Shown: positions 13,937 to 23,751, counted from the first letter of the stretch. The stretch: 64,000 nt of DNA from Candidatus Aminicenantota bacterium (GCA_003141555.1 PLMN01000007.1:70514-134513), one strand, 5' to 3'. The notes: generated by a model not told the origin, from the letters alone. Numbers and translations are program-made.

Positions 13937-16096
13937 ATGTCGACGAAGCTCAAGGTGCTGCTCGTAGAAGACCGGGCCGCCGACGCGGAGCTTGTCCTGC
14001 ACGAACTGCGTCGGGCCGGCTATGATCCGGAGTGGACGCGGGTCGAGACGGAGGCGGAATTTCTGGCCCAGATCGGCCAGGGCTGGGACATCATCCTGGC
14101 CGACTACAATCTGCCCGAGTTCAGCGGACTGCGGGCGCTCGAATTGCTCCGCGAACGCGAGCCGGATTTGCCGTTCATCCTCGTCTCCGGCACCATCGGC
14201 GAGGACAACGCCGTCGCGGCCCTGAAAGCCGGGGCGAACTATTATGTCATGAAGGACCGGTTGGTCGGATTGGGGCCGGCCGTCGAACGGGAATTGCGCG
14301 AGGCCATAGAGCAGAAAAAAAGGAAATGGGCAGAAGCCGCGCTTCGAGCGAGTGAAACGCGGTATCATCTTTTGATCGAGAAAGCGCAATTTCCCATCGT
14401 TGTCGTCTCCGCCCAGGATCTCCGCGTTCTGTTCATCAACGATCATGCGTCCCACCTGTTCGGGGTACCCGCGCCCCAAGCCATTGGAATGCGCGTTTCC
14501 AGGTTCTGGTGCCAGAAAGAGGATTTGTCTCGATTTATCCGTCTCATCCAGGAAGAGGGCGAAGTCAAGGATTTCGAGACTGAGCTCCATTCGAAATATA
14601 GCGCCAAGATGACGGTGATGCTCTCGTCCAATGTCATAGAGTACGCCGGCAGGCAAGCCAATATCACCGTCTTCCAGGATATCTCCGACCGCAAGAGGAA
14701 AGAGGAGCAGCTACAGGAATCCGAAAAGAAATACAAGCTGCTGGCCGACAATGCCACGGACATCGTGTGGACCATGACTCTCGGGACGAACAAGTTCACC
14801 TACTTCAGTCCCTCCGTGCAAAAACTCCGCGGGTACACTCCGGCGGAAGCGATGGAAATCCCGCTGGACAAAACGGTGACGCCGGATTCCTACAAGCGAG
14901 TTTTGATCGAAATCGGCGAGGCGCTTGAAAGGGAGAAAGCGCCCGGCAGCGATCCCGACCGCACAAGCCAGTATGAGTTCCAGCAATTCCGCAAGGACGG
15001 TTCCATTGTTTCCACCGAAGCGCGGGTCAAGTTTCTCCACGACGCGAACGGAAGGCCCACCAGCCTCCTGGGCATATCCAGGGACATCACGGAGCGCCAG
15101 CGGACGCAAGAGGCTCTGCGCAACGCCGAAAAGAACTTCCGCCTGTCCCTGGACGAATCTCCGTTGGGGATTCGCATCGTCAGCGCCGAAGGCGAAACGA
15201 TCTATGCCAACCGGGCCATCCTGGACTTTTTCGGCTATGCCGACCTCCGGGAGCTGAATCAGATCCCCCTCAGGGACCGCTACACGCCCGAAAGCTATGC
15301 CGATTTCCGGGTGAGAGATCGGCAGCGGAAAAACGGCGAGAACGCCCCCTCCGAATATGAAATCAGCATCGTCCGGAAAACGGGCGAAATCCGTCATCTC
15401 CAGGTCTTCAGAAAAGAAATCATATGGGACGGACAGAAACGGTATCAATCGATTTACCAGGATGTCACCGAGCGCCGGAAGGCCGAAGCCAGTCTCCAGA
15501 AAACCCTCCTCGGCCTGCGCAAAGCCCTCGCCGGCATCATCCAGGTCCTGGCCTCGGTTTCGGAAATCCGGGATCCCTATACGGCCGGACACCAGAGGCG
15601 GGTCGCGGACCTCGCCCGGGCCATCGCCCAGGAAATGGGACTCTCCCCGGACCGGGTGGAGGGCATCCGCGTGACCGGCCTGATTCATGACATCGGAAAG
15701 ATGTCCATCCCCGCGGAAATCCTGAGCAAGCCGGCACTTCTTTCGAAGATCGAATATGCGCTGATCCAATCCCACGCCCAAATCGGCCATGACATCCTCA
15801 GCGAAATCGAATTCGCCTGGCCCATCGCCAAAATGATTCTCCAGCACCATGAACGGATGGATGGGTCCGGGTATCCGCAGCGGCTGAAGGGGGACGATAT
15901 CATGCTCGAATCCCGAATTCTGGCCGTGGCCGACGTCATCGAGGCGATGGCCTCCCATCGGCCCTACCGACCTTCCTTGGGAATCGAGGCCGCGCTCCGG
16001 GAGATCGAAAACGACGGGGGCGTCCTCTTTGACCCGGCCGTCGTTGCGGCCTGCCTGCGGCTCTTCCGGGAAAAGGGATACAAGCTGAAGGATTGA
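13937..16096 (+). CDS. Response regulator with REC, three PAS domains and an HD-GYP phosphodiesterase domain
   Basis: 719 residues, soluble. Order: receiver (1-125; LLVEDRAADAEL, DYNLPEFSG, lysine in YYVMKDR), PAS (about 140-255, ending FQDISDRKRK), PAS (about 265-385, ending SRDITERQR), PAS (about 395-505, ending YQDVTERRK) and HD-GYP (about 520-719). The HD-GYP ligands are intact: HQRRV, HDIGK, HHERMDGSGYP. HD-GYP domains hydrolyse cyclic-di-GMP (or cGAMP in some Geobacter/Myxococcus relatives). The D-Y-N receiver motif keeps the phospho-acceptor. It likely turns kinase and PAS signals into nucleotide degradation. It lies just after the Rcp1-like gene and before a second HD-GYP gene. Confidence 0.93.
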   Translation: MSTKLKVLLVEDRAADAELVLHELRRAGYDPEWTRVETEAEFLAQIGQGWDIILADYNLPEFSGLRALELLREREPDLPFILVSGTIGEDNAVAALKAGANYYVMKDRLVGLGPAVERELREAIEQKKRKWAEAALRASETRYHLLIEKAQFPIVVVSAQDLRVLFINDHASHLFGVPAPQAIGMRVSRFWCQKEDLSRFIRLIQEEGEVKDFETELHSKYSAKMTVMLSSNVIEYAGRQANITVFQDISDRKRKEEQLQESEKKYKLLADNATDIVWTMTLGTNKFTYFSPSVQKLRGYTPAEAMEIPLDKTVTPDSYKRVLIEIGEALEREKAPGSDPDRTSQYEFQQFRKDGSIVSTEARVKFLHDANGRPTSLLGISRDITERQRTQEALRNAEKNFRLSLDESPLGIRIVSAEGETIYANRAILDFFGYADLRELNQIPLRDRYTPESYADFRVRDRQRKNGENAPSEYEISIVRKTGEIRHLQVFRKEIIWDGQKRYQSIYQDVTERRKAEASLQKTLLGLRKALAGIIQVLASVSEIRDPYTAGHQRRVADLARAIAQEMGLSPDRVEGIRVTGLIHDIGKMSIPAEILSKPALLSKIEYALIQSHAQIGHDILSEIEFAWPIAKMILQHHERMDGSGYPQRLKGDDIMLESRILAVADVIEAMASHRPYRPSLGIEAALREIENDGGVLFDPAVVAACLRLFREKGYKLKD

Positions 16097-16133
16097 CGCT
16101 TCGGAAGCCGCTGAGCTAGGAGTAGATTAGATC

Positions 16134-17789
16134 ATGTTATGGCAGTGGTCTCCCAGCGTCATTGCCGAAGTCACCGCCGCGGCGGGCCTCCTTCTCATCG
16201 CCATCTACTTTCCCTGGCGGAACCTTAACCGCCGGGCGAGTTTTTTTGGAGCTTCGCTTCTCCTGGCTTGCGCGTTGTGGGTCCTGTCGCACGCCATGGA
16301 GATAGGTCTGCCTTTTCCCTCCTATAAGAGCTATCTGATGGGAGCCCAGCTCATCTGGGGCGTCATCGCCCTGACGTTTTGGTTGCTCTATATCGTTCAC
16401 CATATCGGTCCAAAAAAATGGATGACCCGCCACGCTTATGCTCTTCTCGGCATCATGCCGCTCATAGGCATCGTGGGGATTTGTACCAATCATGTTCATA
16501 ACCTGATCTGGAGCAACCCCGGCTTGGACGGCCATAATCCCTACCTGCCGCTTCAGCCCACCTATGGTTTGATTTATTGGATCTGCATGGCTTATGTGGT
16601 CGTCCTGATTCTTACCGGCAGCTTTCTGCTTATCTCGAGCGTCGTCCGGCTTCATCATGGCCGCAACAAGGAATCCGCCGGCTTGCTGATTGCCGCGGTG
16701 CTTCCCATGCTGGCCGCCCTCATTGAAACACTCGGCTTGAGTGACTTTTTGAAGCTGTCGATTGGAATTACGCCGTGGGTATCCTTTATCGGCGCCGTGA
16801 TCCTGGTTTGGAATCTGCCGCGATTCCACCTCCATGAAGTGCTGCCTTATGCCCGCGATACCATCTTTGAACGCATTGAAGATTACATCATCGTCCTGGA
16901 TGATTGGGACCGCATCCTGGACCTGAATCCTGCCGCGGAACGATTTTTGGGTCACGGAATTTCGGATGTCCTCGGCTTCTCCGTGAAACAGATTTTGCCT
17001 CAATGGCCCGACCGGGTCGGCAAAGCCGGCCGTACGATCGGATCCGCCAAGGAAATCGTCCTGGAACGAGGCGGCGTGCAGCGGACCTATAATCTGAGCG
17101 TTTCCGTGGCGTCCGATCCTGAGGGCCATTCCCCGAGCAAGGTAGTTTTACTGGCGGATATAACCTATCGAAAAAAGGCCGAGGAGGAGCGCCTCCAAGG
17201 TGCGGAGCAATTACAAAATGCCCTGAAGGCGACCATCGAGTCCATATCGAGGACAACTGAGATAAGAGACCCCTACACGGGGGGTCACCAAAAGCGGGTG
17301 GCGCAACTTTCCTTTGCCATAGCCGGTGAGATGGGATTGTCGAAAGACAAAACTGAAGCCGTCCATATGGCTGCCGTCATCCACGATATCGGCAAGATCA
17401 TCGTTCCCGCGGAAATCCTGTCCAAGCCGGGCAAACTAAATAAAATCGAGTTTGACATGCTCAAGCAGCATCCCCAGGCGGGTTTCGATATATTGAAAGA
17501 CATAGCCTTTCCCTGGCCGATCGCCCAAATCGTCTTTCAACATCACGAGAGGATGAACGGTTCCGGCTATCCTTCCGGTCTATCGGGGGAAGCGATAATA
17601 ATCGAAGCAAGGATCTTGGCCGTCGCCGATGTCGTCGAAGCCATGGCTTCCAACCGACCTTATCGGCCTGCGCTCGGGATAGACAAAGCTCTGGAGGAAA
17701 TCGGCCGGAACAAGGGCATCTTTTATGATCCTGATGTGGTGGACGCTTGCACGCGCCTGTTCAATGAAAAAAAGTTTAAATTTGAATAG
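16134..17789 (+). CDS. Membrane HD-GYP protein with seven-helix N-terminal sensor and PAS domain
   Basis: 551 residues. About seven transmembrane helices in residues 1-225 (7TM sensor of the type found at the N-terminus of many histidine kinases) are followed by a PAS domain (about 240-345, YIIVLDDWDRILDLNPAAERFLG) and an HD-GYP domain (about 365-551). The ligands HQKRV, HDIGK and HHERMNGSGYP are present, so phosphodiesterase activity is plausible. TAGGAG lies 11 bases before the ATG. The HD-GYP domain closely resembles that of the preceding gene, suggesting a tandem duplication with different sensory parts. It is the last gene of the plus-strand signalling island and converges on the minus-strand esterase. 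Confidence 0.93.
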   Translation: MLWQWSPSVIAEVTAAAGLLLIAIYFPWRNLNRRASFFGASLLLACALWVLSHAMEIGLPFPSYKSYLMGAQLIWGVIALTFWLLYIVHHIGPKKWMTRHAYALLGIMPLIGIVGICTNHVHNLIWSNPGLDGHNPYLPLQPTYGLIYWICMAYVVVLILTGSFLLISSVVRLHHGRNKESAGLLIAAVLPMLAALIETLGLSDFLKLSIGITPWVSFIGAVILVWNLPRFHLHEVLPYARDTIFERIEDYIIVLDDWDRILDLNPAAERFLGHGISDVLGFSVKQILPQWPDRVGKAGRTIGSAKEIVLERGGVQRTYNLSVSVASDPEGHSPSKVVLLADITYRKKAEEERLQGAEQLQNALKATIESISRTTEIRDPYTGGHQKRVAQLSFAIAGEMGLSKDKTEAVHMAAVIHDIGKIIVPAEILSKPGKLNKIEFDMLKQHPQAGFDILKDIAFPWPIAQIVFQHHERMNGSGYPSGLSGEAIIIEARILAVADVVEAMASNRPYRPALGIDKALEEIGRNKGIFYDPDVVDACTRLFNEKKFKFE

Positions 17790-17827
17790 TAGACTGAGTA
17801 GGCGTCGGGGGTCGCTGCGAACCCTCC

Positions 17828-19588
17828 TCACTTCGCGACGGCGCCGTCCTTGATAACAACCACGCCCGCCGCATTCATCTTCTCCGCGTAAGCCGCGGAG
17901 AGACGCCAATCGCCGTCGAACCGCCCCTCCGCGACCGGTGTCGCCGGTGAATCCTTGAAAAGGAGGAAATCCTGGAAGGCGTTGAGGCCGAGGGCGGTTC
18001 CGGCGGCAAATCCTCCCCGGCGCGCAGGGGCGGCTGGCGGAGGCGGAGCGGCCGCGCTTGGCGCGGTTACGACCTGCGGCGCTCCTGCGCCACGCGTCGG
18101 TAGCGTCCACCAGGGCAGGCCGGAGCTGACGACGACGTAATGGTCGTCAATCGGGAAGATATAGACCAGACCATAATTCGATACCGCCGCGGGATCCAAG
18201 TGGATCGGAAGGCGGTCCGCGAATTTCTCGATGAGGGCATTGGTTTCCTTCGTCCCGAAGAGGATGAGGTTCGAGGTCGCGAGATCGCTCGGCCGTACTT
18301 CGCGGTCGGCGATTGCCCGCGGGAAGACCATCAACCGCCCCCTCGCCGAGGACCAGTCCGCCGCCTTGGCCGCAATGTCGCGGCGGGCCAGCGATTCCTC
18401 GCGCGCCGGATTTCCCTCGGTCCCGTAGACATAGACGTGGCGGCCGGCCAGCGCCTCGCCGAGCGGGCCCTCCGCGCCTTTGCGCTTCGCCCCGGCGGAC
18501 GCTTCGTATTTGGCCGCCGTCCAGGCGCCGTCGCGGCGAACGAGGGCGAGATCTCCGCCCGCGGCGCGCGCCGCGACGTCCTGCCCGTCGATCGCCACAT
18601 CCAAAGGCTTGCCCGACGCGAACTTCGGGTGTCCCGCCAATCGCAGGGTGAGGGCCTCGAGCCCGGCCGTCGCGATCTCCAGCCGGTTGGGCGATGTGAA
18701 TTTCGCGTCGACGCTCGCCGCCGTGCCCGGCGTGAGCCGGTCGATCCGGACCCAATATGCGCCGTCGTATTTGTAGCGCGTGGTGACAAACCGCACCCGC
18801 TCGGGGAAGCGGTTCCGCTTGAACTTCGCAAACCAGCTGAAGATCGCCGCGTCTTTATAGGCATTCTCCCAGCTGTTGTGCTGGACGTCCGGATATTCGG
18901 TGTATCCGACGTCGGTTCCCAAATCCTTGAGCCTCTTCACCCAGTCGCGCGTCCCCTCGGGCTTCACCACGGGGTCGGCCCCGCCCTGGTGGATGTGGAC
19001 CGGGAGGTTCAGGGCGTTGGGCGCAAGGTCCGCCGCCTCGGCCGGCGGAGCGGGGCAGACGGGTGCGATCGCCGCCCAAAGGTCGGGCCGGGTCAGCCCC
19101 AGCCACAGCGTGCCCCCGCCGCCCATGGACAGGCCCGTCAGATAAATTCGGTCCTCGTCGATCGAAAACCGGCGCCGGACGTCGGCCAGGGCGTCATAGA
19201 CGTCCTTCTCGGCCAAGCCCTGATAACCCATGGTTCCGCGCGCGAAAGGCGAGACGACGATGTAGTCGACATCCTTCAACGCGGCGAAATAGCGGGTCGC
19301 CTCGACATCTGTCTCGCCGCCGGCGTTGCTCATCCCGAACACGCGGCGCAGGTTCAGGCGGTGGTTCGACCCGGCGCCGTGGAGGCTGACGACGAGCGGG
19401 TATCTCTTCCGGGGATTGTAGCCGCGCGGCAGGTAGAGCCCGTAGGGCTGCTCGGTGTCATCGACGTCCGAGAAGAACGTCAAAACCTGCGGGCCCGGCT
19501 TGAGCGTCTGGCCCGGCGCGGGACGGGCGGCGGCCAGGAGGCCGAGAGCGAGGGCGGCGAAGGTGAGGTGGCGGATATTCAGATGCAC
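17828..19588 (-). CDS. Exported alpha/beta-hydrolase (esterase/prolyl-oligopeptidase-like)
   Basis: 586 residues from a GTG preceded by AAAGGAGGAACGCC. A signal peptide (residues 1 to about 27) precedes an esterase-type domain: LVVSLHGAGSNHR (oxyanion region), nucleophile serine in TGLSMGGGGT, aspartate in QGGADPVVKP and histidine in PDVQHNSW. This is the complete Ser-Asp-His triad of PHB-depolymerase/feruloyl-esterase-like enzymes. The C-terminal half (about 300-586) is a separate region with a Pro/Ala-rich low-complexity linker near 520-535. Its function is unrecognised. A periplasmic or secreted location is likely; the substrate cannot be read. Confidence 0.85.
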   Translation of the reverse strand: MHLNIRHLTFAALALGLLAAARPAPGQTLKPGPQVLTFFSDVDDTEQPYGLYLPRGYNPRKRYPLVVSLHGAGSNHRLNLRRVFGMSNAGGETDVEATRYFAALKDVDYIVVSPFARGTMGYQGLAEKDVYDALADVRRRFSIDEDRIYLTGLSMGGGGTLWLGLTRPDLWAAIAPVCPAPPAEAADLAPNALNLPVHIHQGGADPVVKPEGTRDWVKRLKDLGTDVGYTEYPDVQHNSWENAYKDAAIFSWFAKFKRNRFPERVRFVTTRYKYDGAYWVRIDRLTPGTAASVDAKFTSPNRLEIATAGLEALTLRLAGHPKFASGKPLDVAIDGQDVAARAAGGDLALVRRDGAWTAAKYEASAGAKRKGAEGPLGEALAGRHVYVYGTEGNPAREESLARRDIAAKAADWSSARGRLMVFPRAIADREVRPSDLATSNLILFGTKETNALIEKFADRLPIHLDPAAVSNYGLVYIFPIDDHYVVVSSGLPWWTLPTRGAGAPQVVTAPSAAAPPPPAAPARRGGFAAGTALGLNAFQDFLLFKDSPATPVAEGRFDGDWRLSAAYAEKMNAAGVVVIKDGAVAK

Positions 19589-19652
19589 GGCGTTCCTCCT
19601 TTGTCGACAGGCGGCGGTTCCGCGGGTCGGGCGGCGGGGCGCCGGCCCGGAG

Positions 19653-21392
19653 CTATTTGAGCTTCAGCCCCAGATCGGCCAGCTGGCGCTCGTCGACCTC
19701 GGACGGCGAGTTCGTCATGAGGTCCATGGCGCTCGTCGTCTTGGGGAACGGGATGACTTCCCGGATGGACTCCTCGCCGGCCAGGAGCATGACCAGCCGG
19801 TCGAAGCCGAAGGCGATCCCGCCGTGGGGCGGCGCGCCGAAGCTCAGGGCCTCGAGGAAGTAGCCGAACTTGGCCTCGGTCTCGGCGTCGGAGAGGCCGA
19901 GCGCCTTGAAGATCCGGCGCTGGACGTTCATCTCGTGGATACGAATCGAGCCGCCGCCCACCTCGACCCCATTGAGGATCATGTCGTAGGCCTTGGCCCG
20001 GACCCGTCCCGGCTCGCTCTCCAGCAACGGCAGGTCCTCCTCGACCGGCGAGGTGAACGGGTGGTGCATGGAGACGTACCGGCGCTCCTCCTCGCTCCAC
20101 TCGAAGAGCGGAAAATCCGTCACCCAGGCGAAGGACAGAGTGCCTTTCTTCAGCGACTCGTCCACCGGCCAGGTCCGCCGGATCTCGCCAAGGGCCTTGA
20201 GGGCGACGTCGCGCTTGTCGGCGATGAGAAGGGCCAGGTCGGCCGCGCCCCCGCCGAGCCCGGCCCAGATCCGCTCGTACTCGGCCTCGGCCAGCTTGAG
20301 CCCGGCCTTCCAGCCGTCCTGCCGCTTGATCCAGACCAGGCCCTTGGCCCCGAGCGACCTGGCCTTGTCGCCCAGCTTGTCGAGCTGGGCCCGGGAGAGG
20401 CTCCCGGCGCCGGGGACGAGCAAGCCCTTGAGCTCGCCGCCCGCGGCGAATACGGCCTTGAGCATCTCGGAGGACAGGCCTTTGCCGATTTCGGTGAGGT
20501 CCCGCATCTCGAGCGGGACGCGCAGGTCGGGCTTGTCCGAGCCGTACTTGTCCATGGCCTCGCGATAGGTCAGACGAGGGAACGGCCGGGCGAGCGTCCG
20601 TCCGGTCAGGGCGAAGAGGGCCTCCATCAGGCCTTCGTTCAGGTCGAAGAACTCCTCGCGGTCGATGAAGCTCATCTCGATGTCGATCTGGGTGAACTCG
20701 GGCTGGCGGTCGGCGCGCAGGTCCTCGTCACGGAAGCATCGGACGATCTGGAAGTAGCGGTCGAAGCCCGAGATCATCAGCGTCTGTTTGAACTGCTGGG
20801 GAGACTGGGGCAGGGCATAGAAGCGGCCCTTGTACATCCGGCTCGGTACGAGATAATCCCGCGCCCCCTCGGGCGTGGGATTGGCCAGGATGGGCGTTTC
20901 GATCTCGAGAAACCCGTTCCGGCTCATGTAGTTGCGGGCGGCCAGGGCGGCGTCGTGGCGGAGGCGCATCAAGCGCTGCATCTTGGGCCGGCGCAGGTCC
21001 AGGTAGCGGTATTTGAGCCGCAGCTCCTCGGAGGCCTGGGGTGGATCGGCTATGGCGAAGGGGGGGACCTTGGACGCGGCGAAGATCTTGAGGTCCGCGG
21101 CTTCGACCTCGACCTCGCCGGTCGGAATATCCTTGTTCACGGCCTCGCGCCGGCGGACCTTGCCCCGGACGCCGATGACGAACTCGCCCCGCAGCTTCTT
21201 GGCTTCTTCCATCAGCCCCGCGGTCTCCGAGCGGAACACGACCTGGGCCAGGCCCTCGCGGTCGCGGACGTCGACGAAGACGAGGTGGCCCATGTCGCGG
21301 GTCTTGTGGACCCAGCCCAGGAGGCAGACGTCGGCCCCGGCGTCCCCGGCCCGCAGGGCGCCGCAGTAGTGGGTTCGTTTCCAGGCGTTCAT
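19653..21392 (-). CDS. aspS: Aspartyl-tRNA synthetase
   Basis: 579 residues, bacterial-type AspRS length. The start is the ATG overlapping the hisS stop codon; the frame stays open further upstream but that part is inside hisS. Seen: N-terminal OB-fold anticodon domain (LLGWVHKTRDMGHLVFVDVR), class II motif 2 region FRDEDLRADRQPEFTQIDIEMS, a GAD-type insertion (about 300-420) and motif 3 GIAFGFDRLVMLLAG. The histidine in GWVH is the residue I associate with non-discriminating AspRS (which also charges tRNA-Asn). That would require GatCAB elsewhere and is only a hint. Confidence 0.97.
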   Translation of the reverse strand: MNAWKRTHYCGALRAGDAGADVCLLGWVHKTRDMGHLVFVDVRDREGLAQVVFRSETAGLMEEAKKLRGEFVIGVRGKVRRREAVNKDIPTGEVEVEAADLKIFAASKVPPFAIADPPQASEELRLKYRYLDLRRPKMQRLMRLRHDAALAARNYMSRNGFLEIETPILANPTPEGARDYLVPSRMYKGRFYALPQSPQQFKQTLMISGFDRYFQIVRCFRDEDLRADRQPEFTQIDIEMSFIDREEFFDLNEGLMEALFALTGRTLARPFPRLTYREAMDKYGSDKPDLRVPLEMRDLTEIGKGLSSEMLKAVFAAGGELKGLLVPGAGSLSRAQLDKLGDKARSLGAKGLVWIKRQDGWKAGLKLAEAEYERIWAGLGGGAADLALLIADKRDVALKALGEIRRTWPVDESLKKGTLSFAWVTDFPLFEWSEEERRYVSMHHPFTSPVEEDLPLLESEPGRVRAKAYDMILNGVEVGGGSIRIHEMNVQRRIFKALGLSDAETEAKFGYFLEALSFGAPPHGGIAFGFDRLVMLLAGEESIREVIPFPKTTSAMDLMTNSPSEVDERQLADLGLKLK

Positions 21393-22657
21393 TGTTTTTC
21401 CTTGATGACGGCCAGCAGGGCGTCGGGAGCGCCCTCGATCTGGGTTCCAGCAGCCATGTCCTTGAGCTTGAAGAAGCCCTTGGCCAGCTCGTCGTCGCCG
21501 ATGATCAGCACCCAGGCCGCGCCGAGCTTGTTGGCCCGGGAGAACTGGGCCTTGAAACCGCGGCCGGCGTATTCGATGAGCGTTTCCACCCCCGCCCGGC
21601 GGAACATCCGGGCCAGGCGGATGGCCTCGGCCCGGGCCTTGTCGCCCATGTGAACGACGTAGAGCGACTTGCGCGGCTCGGGAGCAAGAGCCAGCATGGC
21701 CACGAGCCGCTCGACGCCCAGGGCGAACCCTATCCCGCAAATGTCCGGCCCCCCGAAGTCCTTCATCATGTCGTCGTAGCGGCCGCCGCCCAGGACCGCG
21801 TTCTGCTGGCCGCCGCCGAGGGCGATCACCTCGAACGTGGTTTTGGTGTAGTAGTCAAGGCCTCGGACCATGTTCGGGTCCACCTTGTATCTCAGGCCGT
21901 AGAGGTCGAGCGCCGCCCGGACTCCGGCGAAGTGGTCCCGGCACTCCGGACAGAGGAATTCCGAGATCTTGGGAAAGCTCCGGGCCGCCTCCCGGCAGCC
22001 TTCGACCTTGCAGTCGAAGATGCGGAGGGGGTTGGTCTCGATCTTGCGCCGGCAGTCGGGGCAGAGCCGGTCGCGGACGAGGCCGGCCGCCTCCCGGAGG
22101 GCTTGGGAATAGGCCGGACGGCAGGCCCGGCAGCCGACCGAGTTGATGAGCGTTTCGGTCTGCGTGACCCCGAGCGTGCGGAGGAGGGCGTCGGCCATCT
22201 CGATGATCTCGGCGTCGACGGCCGGGTCCTTCTCGTTGAAGACTTCGACGTCCATCTGGTGGAACTGCCGGTACCGGCCCTTCTGGGGCTTGTCGTAGCG
22301 GAACATGGGGCCGATGTAGTAATAGCGCATGGGAAGGCCCAGGAGGTCGAGCCGGTGCTCGACGATGGCCCGGGCCACGGACGGGGTATATTCCGGGCGG
22401 AGGGTGATCGACCGGCCGCCCTTGTCGACGAAGGTGTACATTTCCTTCGTGACGATGTCGGTCGTCTCGCCCGTCCCCTTCTCGAAGAGCTCGGTATGCT
22501 CGATGACGGGCGCCCGGAGCTCGCGGTAGCCGTAGCTCTCGAACAGGCGTGCCGCGACGGTCTCGACCTTCTGCCAGACCTCAACCTCGCCGGGGAGGAT
22601 GTCGTGCGTCCCCTTGACGGCGGTCAGCTCTTTTTTGGCGGGAGTTTCGGCGCTCAC
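21389..22657 (-). CDS. hisS: Histidyl-tRNA synthetase
   Basis: 422 residues from a GTG that overlaps the accA stop (GTGA). Class II core: VKGTHDILPGE, motif 2 RYYYIGPMFRYDKPQKGRYR with QFHQMDVE, HisA-type GLDYYTKTTFEV and motif 3 GIGFALGVERLVAML. A C-terminal anticodon-binding domain follows (about 325-422). Residues about 170-235 hold four Cys pairs or near-pairs (CRAC, CPDC, DCKVEGC, CPEC), suggesting a zinc-stabilised insertion; such insertions exist in some bacterial HisRS. It is translationally coupled to accA upstream and aspS downstream. Confidence 0.97.
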   Translation of the reverse strand: MSAETPAKKELTAVKGTHDILPGEVEVWQKVETVAARLFESYGYRELRAPVIEHTELFEKGTGETTDIVTKEMYTFVDKGGRSITLRPEYTPSVARAIVEHRLDLLGLPMRYYYIGPMFRYDKPQKGRYRQFHQMDVEVFNEKDPAVDAEIIEMADALLRTLGVTQTETLINSVGCRACRPAYSQALREAAGLVRDRLCPDCRRKIETNPLRIFDCKVEGCREAARSFPKISEFLCPECRDHFAGVRAALDLYGLRYKVDPNMVRGLDYYTKTTFEVIALGGGQQNAVLGGGRYDDMMKDFGGPDICGIGFALGVERLVAMLALAPEPRKSLYVVHMGDKARAEAIRLARMFRRAGVETLIEYAGRGFKAQFSRANKLGAAWVLIIGDDELAKGFFKLKDMAAGTQIEGAPDALLAVIKEKQ

Positions 22658-23610
22658 GATTCGGTGAAGATCCCCATCTTTCGAAACTTCTGGTAGCGGG
22701 CCTCGAGGAGATCGGGCTTCGGCACCGTCCTGAGGGCGGCCAGGGTCCGGGCCAGGTATTCGTCCACGGCCGCCAACGTGCGGTCGGGATCGATGTGGGC
22801 CCCTCCGGGCGGCTCGGGAATGATCTCGTCGATGATTCCGAAGGCGTAGAGGTCGCGCGCCCGGATCTTCATGGCCGCGGCGGCCTGCTTGACCGCGTTC
22901 TGGTCCTTCCAGAGGATGGCCGCGCAGCCCTCGGGACTGATGACGGAATAAAAGGAATTCTCGAGCATCGCCACCGCATCGCCGATGCCGATGCCCAGGG
23001 CCCCGCCGCTCCCGCCCTCGCCGATGACGACGATGACGATCGGGGTCCGGAGAGAGGAGAAGACCTTGAGGTTGTTGGCGATGGCCTCGGCTTGGCCACG
23101 CTCCTCGGCCCCGAGGCCGGGGTAGGCGCCGGGCGTGTCGATGAAACTCACCAACGGGAAGCCGAACTTCTCGGCCATTTTCGCCACCCGGAGGGCTTTG
23201 CGGTAGCCTTCGGGGTTCATCTGGCCGAAGTTGCGGTCGATCCGCTCGCGGGTCGACCGGCCCTTCTGGTGCCCGACGACCGCCACGGTCTCGCCCTTAT
23301 AGAAGGCGAGGCCGGCCACGAGCGCCGGGTCGTCGGCGAAGCGCCGGTCGCCGTGGATCTCGGTGAAATCCTGCATCAGGAGCTTGATGTAGTCCATGGT
23401 GTAAGGCCGCTTGGGGTGGCGGGCGATCTGGACGATCTGGTGGGGGGTCAGGTTGGGGTAGATCTTGACCCACTCCTCCTCGATCTCCCGGCGCAAGGCG
23501 GCGATTTTATCCCGCGCCCCCGGCTCGGCGGTCAGGGCGAGGACGTCGATCTGCTCCTTGAGCAGGGTGATGGGGCGCTCCAACTGATAAAAATCTTCGA
23601 CGATGGCCAT
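22654..23610 (-). CDS. accA: Acetyl-CoA carboxylase carboxyltransferase subunit alpha
   Basis: 318 residues, the usual AccA length. Recognisable blocks: ARHPKRPYTMDYI near residue 62, GHQKGRSTRERIDRNFG, ALRVAKMAEKFGFPLVSFIDTPGAYPG, GEGGSGGALGIGIGDAV and SVISPEGCAAILWKD. The enzyme transfers carboxyl from biotin to acetyl-CoA, making malonyl-CoA for fatty acid synthesis, with AccD as partner; accD, accB and accC are not in the window. It heads an accA-hisS-aspS transcription unit with GTGA and ATGA overlaps, an unusual but plausible housekeeping operon. Confidence 0.97.
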   Translation of the reverse strand: MAIVEDFYQLERPITLLKEQIDVLALTAEPGARDKIAALRREIEEEWVKIYPNLTPHQIVQIARHPKRPYTMDYIKLLMQDFTEIHGDRRFADDPALVAGLAFYKGETVAVVGHQKGRSTRERIDRNFGQMNPEGYRKALRVAKMAEKFGFPLVSFIDTPGAYPGLGAEERGQAEAIANNLKVFSSLRTPIVIVVIGEGGSGGALGIGIGDAVAMLENSFYSVISPEGCAAILWKDQNAVKQAAAAMKIRARDLYAFGIIDEIIPEPPGGAHIDPDRTLAAVDEYLARTLAALRTVPKPDLLEARYQKFRKMGIFTES

Positions 23611-23680
23611 GGATTTTCCGTTCGGCGTTGGTACGCTGATACGCGGCTATTCTAAGGGGAGCGGGGGGGAGCTGTCAATT

Positions 23681-23751
23681 TGAAAAAGGGGACACAGAAC
23701 ACTCGCTTCCCTTCAACAAAGCGAATTCGGGGTTCTGTGTCCCCTTTTTCA
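23681..23751. repeat. Repeat family C: REP-like hairpin
   Basis: TGAAAAAGGGGACACAGAAC (23681-23700) and its perfect 20-base reverse complement (23732-23751) flank a 31-base loop. The TGA at the right edge, read on the minus strand, is the stop codon of rlmB. A second copy lies at 48080-48150. The GGGGACACAGAACC core resembles REP sequences found with RAYT transposases, from general knowledge. Confidence 0.8.

Noticed and set aside
18140-21653. Long plus-strand frames opposite the esterase and aspS
   Set aside because: Antisense to genes with clear catalytic motifs; translations are Arg/Gly-rich without domains.
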